Shown piece by piece: positions 1-13,100 of a DNA stretch of 26,730 bases; within the stretch, counting starts at the first letter, position 1; each line of letters starts with the position of its first letter. A program made the translations under genes and the position numbers. The notes beneath the pieces are model-generated. The model searched no databases. It was given only the letters and a program-made list of their open reading frames with translations, and had not been told where the DNA came from. The DNA is from Candidatus Omnitrophota bacterium (lineage in GTDB: Bacteria; Omnitrophota; Gorgyraeia; Duberdicusellales; 4484-171): NCBI GenBank assembly GCA_028717025.1, contig JAQUOR010000003.1:1-26730 (forward strand), given 5' to 3'.

Positions 1-1182
1 CACAGAAACGTAATAAGTGAATTTAAAGAGCTTATTAAGCGAGACGGCATTGACATGAAAGGTCTGCGTTTAGCAGCTAATAAAGATGCAGTACTAGAGA
101 AAGAGATAGAAGTGATTATGCTCTTTGCGCTTATATTGAGAGCGCTTCTTGGCAGTGCCTCAAGTGCTGCTGCTATGCCTGCGCTGCAACAATTACAATT
201 TCTTAATGATAGTAAAGGTTATGTTATTTTTGGCAGTATTTCTAATTATTGGCAAATTATCGAACATTCAGTAAAAAGGAAAACGCAACTTGACGCGCAG
301 GCAACCTTGCTTCAAAAAGCACGCAGTGAGACTCAGCTTGATAGCGGCCGGCGCGCAATAGAAGCCGAACGAGCACGCAGGGAACAAGCTCGCGAAGCAG
401 GTAGACTGCAAGCTCAACAGAGAGAAGAAGCAGAGCAACGAGCGCTTGAAGCACTTGCCCGTGGCGAAGAAACAGTAGAATTTAGAGAAGCAACTAAGCC
501 GAGCCGCAAAGCAACCCCTGTAGAGAGAGAAGAAACTATACCTGAAATTAGTGATGCTATAGAGAGAGAAAGCGCAAGAGATGCTGCGGTACAGAAAGAG
601 CAAGCATCAAAAAGTGAAAGCGTCGACAAGCCAAAGGGCCAAAAAGAGAAATTTAAAGAATTCATTGCACGTTTAAAAAAGATTGACCTGAATAAAAAGA
701 CCTTACTTATTCTTAATCATGATGTCAACGGCGCTGCAGGCATTCTTGTTGATCTTGTAACGGGAGACGGTGCCATTGCTCAATATTCGGCGATGATTGA
801 TAGGACCATACTTTTTGTAACGCACCCTGACCAGTGCGCGAATGCACCTGTTAGTGTAGTAATCTCAAAGAAGATATTTGCACTTTTTAGCGAATTAAAG
901 GATATTTTAGACCATAATAAAGGATGGAAGCCTGATTTTATCGGCGGGGAATTGAAGGCGATTCAGCAAATGCTTATCGCTGAAGAAGCGAAAGTAGAAG
1001 AACAACCGCAACATCTTCAAAATGTTATCGAGGCAAAACTTATCCCTGCGATTAAGTTTTTAAGGGAACAGGTTAAGGCTCAAGACGAGAGGATTGGAGC
1101 TCTTGAAGGACTTGTAAAGGAATTACAGGTTCAAATAAAAAATCTTTCATCGGGTCAAGTAAGTAAGCAGAAAGAATCTCTC
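1..1182 (+). other. Module 0: N-terminal hydrophobic stretch, coiled coil and unknown domain
   Basis: This is the first visible module and is probably incomplete at its start. Around residues 20-45 is a hydrophobic, then Ala/Ser-rich stretch (VIMLFALILRALLG) that could be a membrane-associated helix. Residues about 73-200 are rich in Glu, Arg, Ala and Gln in a pattern typical of a long charged coiled coil. Residues about 205-330 look globular, with beta-type strands such as KTLLILNH and TILFVTHP; I do not recognise the fold. A second short coiled coil (about 335-370) leads to separator 1. No catalytic motif was seen. If the gene continues upstream, the hydrophobic stretch is internal and not a signal sequence. 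Confidence 0.6.
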
Positions 1183-4100
1183 GACAACGGCGGTGCGGGG
1201 GTAATCGACCTTTTGGAACTTTCGCAGGATGATTTAATGACCCTTTTCCAGGGAGAGGCGCTTGAAACTAAAAAATTTATGGATGGTTTGGGCGGATATG
1301 CATGGCAATCAGTCACAGGGTTTATCCGTGTAGCTGATGCGCAAGCACCAGGGGATAAAGACGAGAGGGCATTCAAGGGTGTCCTGATCGCTCAGGGTAT
1401 GCTTGTGCTTAACGGATATGAACTACAAAATGTATTCCGTTTCGAACGCATTAGCGATGAGGAATACGGAAAAGATCGGTCATACATAAAATACAAGGCT
1501 TCTGGTACCACGGTGCTTGATGAACCGGTTGAAGAACTCTATGGCTTTATATATAAACGTTTTAGCCCTCAACAAAGCGGCATAGCTGACGGCCTCGAGG
1601 TTGTGTATCTGATCCCGCGTTCCGGCATCGATGGTTACCGAGGCGTATTCCGAGTCGCTAACGATTTTGTCTCATACGATTTTGACTCAGGAACGATAAA
1701 ACGTATTATCTCAAAGGCCATCCGTTATTTCGTACTTCTTACCAAAGAAGAATACAGGGCCCTTGCACAAACAAATGTTGTTACCGCTCTGGATAACGGC
1801 GGAGATAAAACTATTCAACTTGTTGCGCCTTCCGCACAAGAATTACTTATTTTACGCCAAGAAATGGTTCGTGGGTTACTTGATGTTACTAGGAGAGAGC
1901 TGGAAATGGCGCTTCGTTCAGTGAATTTAATGGGAGGCCTTTCACATGAACAATTTAGAGAGTTATATTCGAGGCGCTACCCGGTTTTATGTAAGTATCT
2001 TGATTATTATGCCGATAGGATACACAAATCAAGTCATGATATTACGTTGCTGCCGGAAAATGGATTAGAAGTTATCTTGTGGAGGCTTTTTAGCGGACAT
2101 AAGCTGCATTGGGAAGATGGCCGTTTTGCTGCAGAGACAATCGACGCTTTCAATGAAGCTCTTCCTACATTTTTTAGATATATGGTTTTATTAAATCAGG
2201 GCCGCGCGGATCTCGTTAATGTCAAGCTTACCGCCTGTCAGGGAGATGAGTACCAGGCATACAATATGCTTTTCTGGAATGATCCATCAAATATTAAGGA
2301 GACAGCACAAGCGATAGCCGCTTATCTCGCAGATAGTTCCCTCGACAACGGCGGATTCTTGTCATTCTTCGGAGGTGATGCGAAAAAGATCGAGGCACTA
2401 CTTGCGCAGCTAAAAGATAAAAACCCGAATATCCGCATCGCCGCTGCCAGAGGCCTTGCTGCATATAAAGATGCCCGCATCGCCCCTGCCTTGAAAGAGG
2501 CATTGAAAGATAGCGATTCAGAGGTGCGAGAAGCCGCATATACTACGCTCGGCGAACTTAATGCGCTCAGCGTAGGATCAGCAATTACACGATACACAAT
2601 TGATTTAAATGGTCCAGCGGTAATAGCGAAGCGCGCAGTCGAAGAATTAATCAGCTGGAGAGATAAACAAGTGGTGCCGCTCTTAATTAAAGCCTTAAAG
2701 AATAAAGATACCGTTAAGGCCGCAGCCAGAGCCTTGGGCGATTATGGCGATAAGCAGGCAATCACACCGTTGATCGCATTGTTGGAGGGTGATAATCTTC
2801 GGGACGTTAAGCTGTGCCGAAGTGTTGCGGCATCCTTAACTCGGTTGACCCCTGCCGACACTAATATCAGGCAGTTATGCAAAGACTTGGAGTCCCAGGA
2901 CGAGGAACTTCGCGAGACTGCGGCCAAAGCTCTAATTGCCATGGCGCATGATCAGGCCGGAAATAGACTTTCTCCTGAAAGACAGGAACCAAGCAACCAG
3001 GCCCGATGGACAGGGACGCTGCATTTTACTCCAGCAGACCAGGAAATCAGGGAAATAGCCAGGGCAAACAATATGAGTCCCGATGAAGTAATACGCCGTT
3101 TGAATGGCAGGATGGCTGAGGGTTTTAGTGATGTAGAAGATACATTGAAGTTGCATAAACTCGTCAGAGCATCCGGACTTTCTACAAGATATATTGGAGA
3201 ATCCGCATCCGTAGGGTTTGTCGTAGAGTGGGACTTTTCCGTGGTCGTTTACGATACGCAGGCTCTTTTTGAGGAATTAATACAGAGAGGCTATATCAAC
3301 AAAGATGGTTTTGTGCTTGATAAGTTCCACAGAATTAAACGGTATCCTGATTTGACGCTCAATACTTCATATAATAGCCACAAAAAAGAAATTTTCGACA
3401 TTTTACGGGGCGCTCACACGTTCCCGAAGGAAATATATTTGCGATATGTTGCTTTGTTGGTGGAAAATCAATGGAATATTGTTCGGGAGTGTTTTAAATT
3501 TTTACCCACCGGTTTAAGCGAGCTTGAAGAGTTGGATTTAAATCTGTCGCAACACGCCCGATTAGCCAGTAAGGTAGAGGCAATATGTTTTAAATACAGC
3601 ATTGATATGAAACAGTTTGGGATAGAGCCGCCGCTTAAATGGGTAATGATGATGGCAATTAGATATCGCCGGCACAATAAGGATTCTTTCGACAACGGCG
3701 GCACCCTTCCAACGGAAAATCATCCCAGAAAATTAATAATCTTTGATTTAGACGGAACGCTTTACAGCGAGTCTGGTCTTGAAAATGCTTTTATGGAAGG
3801 TTTTTATGCCATGTTGGATATAAAAGGTGTTTCACGGGAAGCATTTGCTGAAAAATATAAAGAACTACGCGGCGCATTGATATCGTGCGAGGCGCTTGGC
3901 ATACCTGCATTGGAAGTTCAACGATACCACCAGGAGCATATAGACCTCGATCGATTTCAATTCCACACCAACCGTAAGCTTAAAGGACTTTTGGCATATT
4001 TAAAATCCCGCGGCTACTATTTAGTCGTAGTGACCAATAATAATCCGGCATTTACCGTAAGGATCCTTGAAAGAATAGGCCTTGCTGATTCTTTTGAGGA

Positions 4101-7100
4101 AGTGTTTACGACCAGCGAATTAGGATTTTATAAACCCGACAGCAGGGTATTCAGCGAGATTTTAAAACGTACCGGGACAGCGCCGGAAAATGCTGTTTCT
4201 ATCGGAAATATTTTTGATAAAGACATTGCCCCGGCGCAAAGTTTAAACATTCGCGGTATTCTGGTTGAAGGCCCTGACGATACAGTAAATAATTTAATTG
4301 GAAAATTACGCGCTCTGGGCGAAGCCAGGAATCTGCCTACCGTATTGCAAAGATTATGGTCTTTTATTATATGGTTAATTACGCCTTCACATCCAAAATC
4401 CTTAGAATTTATCACTGCCGCCATAGCGAATACCACCGGTATGCATATGACCGAAGAAAAATTACAGCAAGCGCGGGAAAGGATATCTCGACGGGGAGAA
4501 GAAGAATCTCTCGACAACGGCGGCACCCTTATGCCAGAAGATCGCGTAAAAGTCGTTGAAATACTTGGACGTTTACCCCTTGATAAAAACGACATCGCTT
4601 TATTAGCGTTAGATGCCATGCGCCGGGGTGAAACTGATGCAGCAGTGCTTGCTACCATAGAGCAGATTGAAAAGTTGGTGCGCAATCAACAAAAGCTTTT
4701 TCAGGTAGAACCCCTAGAGGTGTTGGATAATGGGGGCGATGATACCTCTGCTGATATTTCTTCACTTCTTGATACAAAGATGCTTTCTTGGGGCAGCCAC
4801 TATAGGCGAGAAGTAGAGACCGCTCTTGCTCGCTTCATAGAAGTATTGCTTGCGCCGCTCTATATACAAGCAGGAGCTCAACTTCCTTTGAAGGAGGAGA
4901 TTGTAAGTGCAATCACTTATTGCAATGTTTGTGAGCGCTTAAGAGCTCAAGAGGGCCTTCCTTTGACGATCATTTTTAATAACGAAATCTATAAAGGATT
5001 ACCTGATTATGAAAAAGATAAAAAATATGAAGAAATTTTTTCTACATTTTATACGCATAATGATTCCTTCGATGCCTTAGGAGTCATTAATGTTAAGAAA
5101 GAGCATATGGATCGCACGATAGCTTTAGGCTCGCTGCGTTATCTTTTAGTAGGCGACGAGGAAGACCGGAATGAAAAAGCGAAATTATTATTGCGTCAAG
5201 CTTTGGATGTTTCTTCACGCATGGATTTAAGCGGATTCCTGTGGAATAACCCCTTAGACGGCGCCTCCCTTATCGTATTGCCTAAAGTAACATTGACCAA
5301 GAAAGAAAAAACAAAGCAACTATCAGCCCTGAGCGCCTCTTTGGTGTCAGCGCGAATTTTAGGTAATACGCTTATTCTTTTGCCGGAGATGGGTGTTGCT
5401 GATGCCGATATGTCCACGATAGAAAAAGCGGCGCAGGGCATTGCTCAAAAGATAAAAATCGATGATCCCGGATTTAAGATACATACTCCCGTGGCAACAT
5501 CTCGAAAAAGCGCTCGCGGAATGTGGTCGCATACGCAATGGAAGGTTACTGCTGTAAGTGCAGTTGAAAGTTTGATAACTGCCGCGCGGATGCTTAAGCG
5601 CCACGAAGAAGAATTTCAAGGTGTCAGGAAACTGCAAGGTAATGAATTCAGAGTTCTCGTTAACGGCAAGACAGGCGTTACATCCCAGGCTGCTTACCTA
5701 TTGACTTCTGCCCTCTATCGGAGGCTTTTATCCGAATTAGGCTTAGAATTAAAAATTATTGGCATCTGTGACGATAGCTTTGGCTTATGCAGTGATGCCG
5801 GGATGCAGAGGGCCCAGCTAAAGGCGATTGCGCACAGCAAATACGGCATCGCATCGTACGTTAATACAGAAGCATTTAGGAGAAGCGGGCTTACTATTAT
5901 TTCCAGGACGGATTTGATGTCCAAGGAAAGCGAAGCGATCATTCTAACCGGCGATGAGACCAAAGAGGGCCGGCAGAATAATAACGATTTTAACACGTCT
6001 ATTGTCGTTGAAACAATCGACGGGATGACCTCGCAAGATTTTTATGAAAAACTTTCTAAAGCAGGGGTGCTTGTGCTGCCTGCGATACTGGTTGCCGGTG
6101 CAGCCGGTTATATAGCATTTCAAGAATTTTTCCGCAGCGTGATACCTGCCGATAGCGCACGCATCAAGGAACGCATGATGCATAAAATAGAGGTTACCGC
6201 GATAAGCCTTACGAGAATCTTCCTGCGTCGGTTTGCGCAGTCTCAAGCCCAACAGGAAACTGTCCCCTTTACCGCCTTAATTACTGAAGTAGCTAACTCC
6301 ATAAGCCGGAAACGTGACCAATATCTTTCAAAACCCAGTGAGGCAGTGCAAATTCGCGCGGAGCTGGATGCAATCAGAAACGTGCCTGACAATATCGCCT
6401 GGCTTACTGCTTCTTGTGAAATAGCACGCAAGGAAACGCTCTATGCGCAGGAATCAATACCGGCGCTTATTGCAACGCTTCAAGGCTCAAGCGGTATCTA
6501 CGGAAGGCTTCATGCTGCCTATGCTCTTGGCGAAACGCTTGCGGCCGATGCAGTCCCTGCGCTTGAGACGATTCTCTCTGACAAGAAGCAGGATTACCGC
6601 CTGCGTCGTAACGCGGCTGAAGCGTTAGGGAAAATCGGCAGCCCTTCATCGGTTGAACCCTTACGCGCCTCAGCCAGGTTCGAACGCAGCATTAAAGTAA
6701 ACGAGATGGCAGCATGGTCCTTAAGCCGCATAGGTGTACCTATAGATGAGCCGGCAATACGAGAGCGGATGATGATGTACGCTGATACCATAGAGCGTTT
6801 AGCCGATAAAGTAATTGACGATTGGTTTAATAATGCCTTAAGAAAACGGCCGCGCCCGACATTAATCGCTATCACCGGTTATTCTGCGGCAGGGAAAAGT
6901 TATTTTTCGCGTCATTTTATTAAAAACATAAAACGCCGTCTTCATCAACGGCTTGCGCTATGGCATCAGACTCATCCGGGCAAGCATTTAACGATGCCGG
7001 ACGTCTTGACCATCGATTTTGACGATTATATTTTAGCTAAAGAAGACAGGCCCACCGCATTACGTTCGCTTGGTAAGATGGGCTCTCTCAAGCCGGAAGA

Positions 7101-10100
7101 TTGGCTTGGAAAATGGCAGTTTGGCCGGTTCTACAATGACGTACGTACTTTGCGGAAAGGTCAGCCGATTTATAAGCCGACGTTCGATCAGGTTGCGCGA
7201 AAGAGAAAAAAGAATTCAGACGGCAGCGAACATTTGACCCCTGTAGTCCCTGGGTATAATATCATTATCGTAGAGGGAATTTTTTCACTTTCGCATCAAG
7301 ATACCAATCGTTACTATGATTCAACGATATTCCTTGAAGCCAGTCCTCAGACGCGCCGTAATCGAGATATTCAGCGGTATGTAGAGGAAGGCAAGTATTA
7401 TAATTTACCGCTTTCAACGGTAGTTGCTCAGTTCATACGAAAACATCAAACAGAGGAGCTTCCGGCCATTTACGAAGAATTAGCCTATGCCCATATTGTC
7501 ATAAGCACTGATACGGTGCCCGCGCCTGAATACGTAGAGCCGCTTTATGAGGCAACAAAAGCATTCAGCGATTGGCAGGAGCAGACAAAATTAGAACAGC
7601 GTACGCCTACGCATGAAGAAGCGGCAAACAAGGTCCAAGAATTATATAAGTCGGCTGATTTTAACGGCATCAGGGGTTCACCGGTTGAGGCTAAGGTAAT
7701 CGTTCGTCTTTATCAAAATACCCTCGCGCTTAAAAACCCCGGTCTCTTTAAGGCTCTATCGAAAGTAGTGGAACAACAGAATAAGATAGACCTCACCACC
7801 CCCGCAAAGAAGCAGGAATTGCTTGCTGCCTTAGTTGCAGAATTTAAATTACAGGAAGATGACGCTCAGGCACTTAAGCATTCGTTACAGATGCCTTTGG
7901 CAGGCGGGCCTCTGGACAACGGCGGCGCGATAGCTCGTTTTAAAATAAAGGAAGTTTTCCCGAAAGACCGGGATAGTATTTCTTCTCAAATAATGACGGT
8001 AGCCCAGAGGGCGTTTCACTATTCAAAAGAACTATCACCGCCCCAAAGCCTGGTAGTCGCTACTTTTACGCAGCAGCATTTTGAGGGTGAGGTAAGAGAT
8101 GATACTTTCGCATTCACCGCAAAGGATGGAAATGCTATCGATAACGGAGGAATTTTAGAAAACAATACGCAGATACGCCGCGCATTTGATGTGAAGGTAA
8201 AGCCCAACGAGAGTTATTCTGTGGTAATGACACAGGGAGTATTCGATTTAGAAAATTCTCTTTTAGCGCAGCAGATACAAAGTGTTAATGAGGAAAATCG
8301 ACTAAAAGTTTTTTATGTTGTTGACGGCGGCGTAGGCGCTGATACTATCGCACGAATGAAGGCCTACAATGTCCATTACGGTTTTGATTCAAAAATTATG
8401 GTTGTTCCGGGCGGAGAGATAGTAAAAGAAGGAACAGCATGGGCGTTTAAAGTTATTCAGGCTGCGGAAGAATTCGGCATCGATCGAAAACAAATGATGG
8501 TTTTAGTCGGAGGCGGGGCAGTATTGGACATGGCTGGGTTTGCTGCGAGCCTCTTACATCGTGGCGTTGCGCATATCCGCATTCCTTCGACATTGCTTTC
8601 GCAAATCGATGCCGGAGTAGGCACCAAAAACGCGGTCAATTACATGGGTCAGAAAAACTTTATAGGAGTTTTTCAGACGCCGCAGATCGTCATTGTCGAT
8701 CCCTTGCTTTTGTCCACACTTGATAAGCGGCAGATGATCTCCGGCATGGCTGAGGCCGTAAAAGTCTCTTTGATAAAGAATAAAAAACTTTTTGAGCTTA
8801 TTGAAAGTAATTATCAAGGCGTTCTCGATAAAGACCTTTCTGCGGAGAGTAAGACGCAGGAAATCATGTGGTTGACTATCGTCGCGCACCTTAGCCAGAT
8901 CAATACCGATCCTTACGAGTTGAAACTTGCCCGTCCTCTTGATTTTGGCCATCAGTGGGGCCATCGCCTGGAAGTGGTAACCGGCCACAGACTCAATCAT
9001 GGCGAAGCAATAGCGGTAGGTATGGCTGTGGATACTTTTATATCGTTTGACCGCGGCTACATATCCCTTGATGATTGCGATCGTATACTTGATCTGTTTG
9101 AGCGCGTCGGCTTACCTATATATGACAGTGATGCAACGGTGATGAGCTTATGGCCAGGTTTAGAAAATTTCAGACGCCATTTAGGAGGAGAACTCACCAT
9201 ATCATTGATTAAAGGCATCGGTTCAAAAAAAGATGTCCACAGGATCGATAAAAAAGAAGTAAATAAGGCGCTTGTATTCCTTAAGAAACGCTCACAAACA
9301 AGTGCGATATTGGATAATGGAGGAGAAGAAAAAGATGATTTGAGCGCATCCAAGCCCGATAATTTTTTTACTCAGCGCGTAAACGTTTTCACCGATTCGC
9401 TTGACGAATATCGCGGCCTTATGGAAAAAGCGATTTTAGAAGAATTTATGCGTTTGACGAAGTACGGCTATATGACCCGAACCGAATATGCCAGCGTAAT
9501 TATAAAATTAACTGATTTCGATTTCATGCCTTTCTATGCGCTCCTTCGCGCCACAGCTTCGCTTAAAGACGTTCGCGCTATGGATCTGCTGAGGGCCTTG
9601 TTGGCAATTATTGTTGCAGGGTATCAGCCGATATTCATTGCAGATTGCGATGAAACCATTACTCCTTTTACCGTAGAACTTGCCAGGCTTATTCGCGTGA
9701 TCCTTGAAGCAGGCAGCGTCTATGCTATTCTGTCCGGTGCTACCGCAAAAGAAGTGGGTAAGCGGGCAACGGATACGTCCGCATTTAAAGAAGTATTTGC
9801 TGACGCAGAGCATTTATTGTCCAAACTTCCTGTATTTCCAAATACCGGCAGCGAGGTTTTGGCATACGACCCTAAGGCCAAGACATACGGTCTTAAGACA
9901 AAATTATCTTTAATTGAAGAATTAGGGAAAAGAGACGGCGAAGGGAAAATCCTTCCTCCTTCGGAATGGAATTGCGCTCGTGGTCGCGAACAGCTTGGTA
10001 GATTGCGGGACATTTACCAGGAAGTTATCGATGTCTTTGGCCTTGGGCGTGGAATTCCCGGGTACGCGGTCGCGGGTGAGCTTATTGAAGACAGGGTTGC

Positions 10101-13100
10101 TCAGTTCAATATTCAGGTGATGGGCCAGGATTCTTCCGATGAGACAAAAAATGAGTATAGGGCATACGAGAATAAGTATTACGCCCGCGAAGGGGTGTAC
10201 CCCAGAAATATTTATACCGCATATATCAACGTACGCACCGGGCAATTGGATGAATCAAACCCTGAAGATAAGCAGTTTTTGGAGGAGCTAACGCTTTATT
10301 GCGCGCGGCATGCCATTACGCTTCCTGTGCAGCCGCCCAAGAGCCACAAAATCCCGATTAAAGTAAGAAAAGGAGGCAGGAGCAATGTTGACGGTGTTCT
10401 GCTGGGCATGGATAAAAGCTGGGGTATTGCTTCAATAGCGGCGTTATTAAAGCAACCTGCCTGGACAGTTATTTTCTCGGGTGATTCTTTTAATGAAGGA
10501 GAAAATGACGCACCTGCGGTCAAGAGCTCGCCAACGATAATTAACGTGGGTAACCCGATAATAAATCCAATCGCAGGCGTGCTGGTAATAAGCGCGGATA
10601 AGAAATATTCCGAAGGGCTTTTATCATACTATGCGTTAATTGGGGAGGTGTTGAATGTTTTACGTAGTCAAAAATGCCCTTCTTGTTTGAAAGCACGAGG
10701 GCAGTCCTTCGATAACGGCGGAGCATCCGAAGGCCCTTCGAACCTTAAGCGTCAATACGGTTATACGCCTAAAGGCATTGTGAAGTTACGCAACGGAACT
10801 AAATACGATAAGGCCCAGGTTCTGGGATTGATGAGAGGTTTACGCCTCCTGCACCGGTATGGTCTTTCTTTACCCGAGCTTATTATTACAGCTAATAATT
10901 TAGATGCGCGTAAGCAAACGTGGTATAGGGATCCCGGTACGATCGAAATAGTGAGGAGAGCTCTTATTGAGCAAGGATGGCTTGCTGCCGATGGTTCTAT
11001 GGCGCGCGCGAAAAAAGATTTCGTTCTTTCATCCGCTGTGGGCAGTCGCATTCGAAGAGGAATATTAGAAGAAATACGGCTTGTGTCGCCTGTATCAGGC
11101 AAAAAGAACAAAAAACATTTAGCAGACGCGCTGGTGACACAAAAGATGAGAGATATATGGACTTTAATATCAAGAACCCCCGGGTTGCGGCAGGCCTTAC
11201 GTGACGGGACTTTTACTATTCACGAATATCTCGCCGCCACGGGGGAATCGCTTTATAACACCGGGAAGGCGCAGATGCTGCACGTGGTTCTTGACCAGCT
11301 CATTATGGAAACGGTCCTTATGGGCGATTATACAAGCTACCCCTATACATTTCAGCTACACAGGAATTACCGCGACGTTTTTATTTTTCAGGCGCAAGAG
11401 GATTCTTTTGATAACGGCGGTACCGTCACACCTATTTTTACTATTCCTGACCGGTTTCCCGATGAGGCTCTTATCGCGCGTTTACGCGAGTTCAACGAGC
11501 TATATAACACCAGCGGCTCTCCAGCGGTCATTGAAGAGATATCGAGTAAGAAAGATATCAAGAAGCGGGTTTCCCGTATTATCCGTGCCCAGAGCCGGGA
11601 AGATGATACCCAAGGATTATCTGTCGATTCTAACTTTACGGCAGCGTTTAAAAAAGAAGTCTTAAGCAGGGCAGCAGCAGTCCTTAAGGACAGAGATATT
11701 ATTATTCTACAGATGGAGTATGAGCTTTCCGCGCGTTATCTCCAGGGGTTCTATGAATATCTTATTAAGGTAAAGGGATGCAGCGAATATGACGCTATGC
11801 ATAACACCGGAGAGGTAGCCAAGATCATTATGGCAGGAGGCTTAGGTAGTTTTAAGCCCGATCTTGTCCGCGGCATGTACCAGGAGCTCGAAGACCACTG
11901 GGGAAGTTTGGAAGCCCGCCGCCGTTTAAACGTTTTCGGTATACTTTATTCCCGCGACATCAAGGGCCAGGGTCCCATAGAACCTCAAGGCGCCATTGCC
12001 GGTCAGAATATCATCGACATGGTACGCGCCACTCTCATGAAAGTTCAAACGTACCATGGCGTTGAGCTTAATATGGTAGGTATTAACAAAGTCGATGTTG
12101 AGATTTATATGAATCCTTATTCAGAGTTAAATGAATACTGGCTTTACTGCCCGCAGGTTTTTCATGAAGCCTATCCCGGTAACGCAGACGACGATTTTAG
12201 AGCCTTACAAACTTTTTTATACCGTAAAGTAGTTTTACGCTTTATCAAAGAAGGCATTGCCGAAGGCTCTATCGGCAAGCGTCTCTTTTTCTCAACCAGC
12301 GAAGTAAATACTACATTGGCGGTCCCTGCGGCTATCGAAGACGAATATGCCCATGATCCGACGTTTAAGGACCTTATTGTGCATCACTATAATCACACCA
12401 TAGTCCCTGCCGGTATGCCACGTTATAACTGGTACATGTTTAATCTCTTAAAGATAGCCGAATGTTTCAGACCCGCTATCCATGACGGGATCGTCGATCT
12501 CGTTAAGATTACTGGTCAAGTCAGCGATTTTATCACCGGCTGCTCAACCGAGCATACCCGTATTTTGCATGAAGATATATTTAAAGAATTTGCCGACAAG
12601 GTTGTCGAAGACGATCTCTTTGGAAACAGCGAAGGCTCTGATATCGGGCGCTGGCAGGGCGAGGGTATACAGGCCATTACTCGTTGTTACAGGGCGATGT
12701 TCGGCTCGCGTAATTTTCGCGATTTCTTTGAAACTTTTGAGGAAAATCCTGAAGACAAAGTTGCGTTTATCGGAGAAGTTCTAAAAGCTAAAAAAGAACA
12801 AAAAGCCGCCTTTATCGATCAGCTCTTTAAAGGGACCTTTGGCCCTATGTTTGCTTCCCGTCAGGAAATAGAAGCAGAGGGCAGATTGCTCCTTGAACGG
12901 CCTTTCTTTACTTTTGTGCGTCGTTTTGTCGACTATAAATGCGGAGATCTGATCGTGGATATCCTTTATGACCCGGCATTCAGAGAACGCATTGTTAAGG
13001 CCGATGCGGTTATCATTATCGGTGGAAGGAAATTTGGTTTCTTTGCCGAAGCTCAGATACAGCGCATTAAAAGTCTCATCCTCCAGGATCCGCGTATGAA

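Noticed and set aside
4513..4533. DNGG separators as internal ribosome-binding sites (GGCGG/GGAGG) that restart translation at each module
   Set aside because: Only separator 5 has an in-frame ATG at suitable spacing (4531). At separators 9 and 16 the nearby ATG is out of frame, and most others have no start codon close by. The codon variation also points to peptide selection.
4128..4685. 185-codon open frame on the minus strand
   Set aside because: It lies entirely opposite the conserved HAD and following module, has no family signature, and is a shadow of the plus-strand codon pattern.
11201..11665. 154-codon open frame in another plus frame
   Set aside because: It overlaps the continuous main frame through module 10/11 and its translation is low-complexity Arg/Leu/Ser without any domain.
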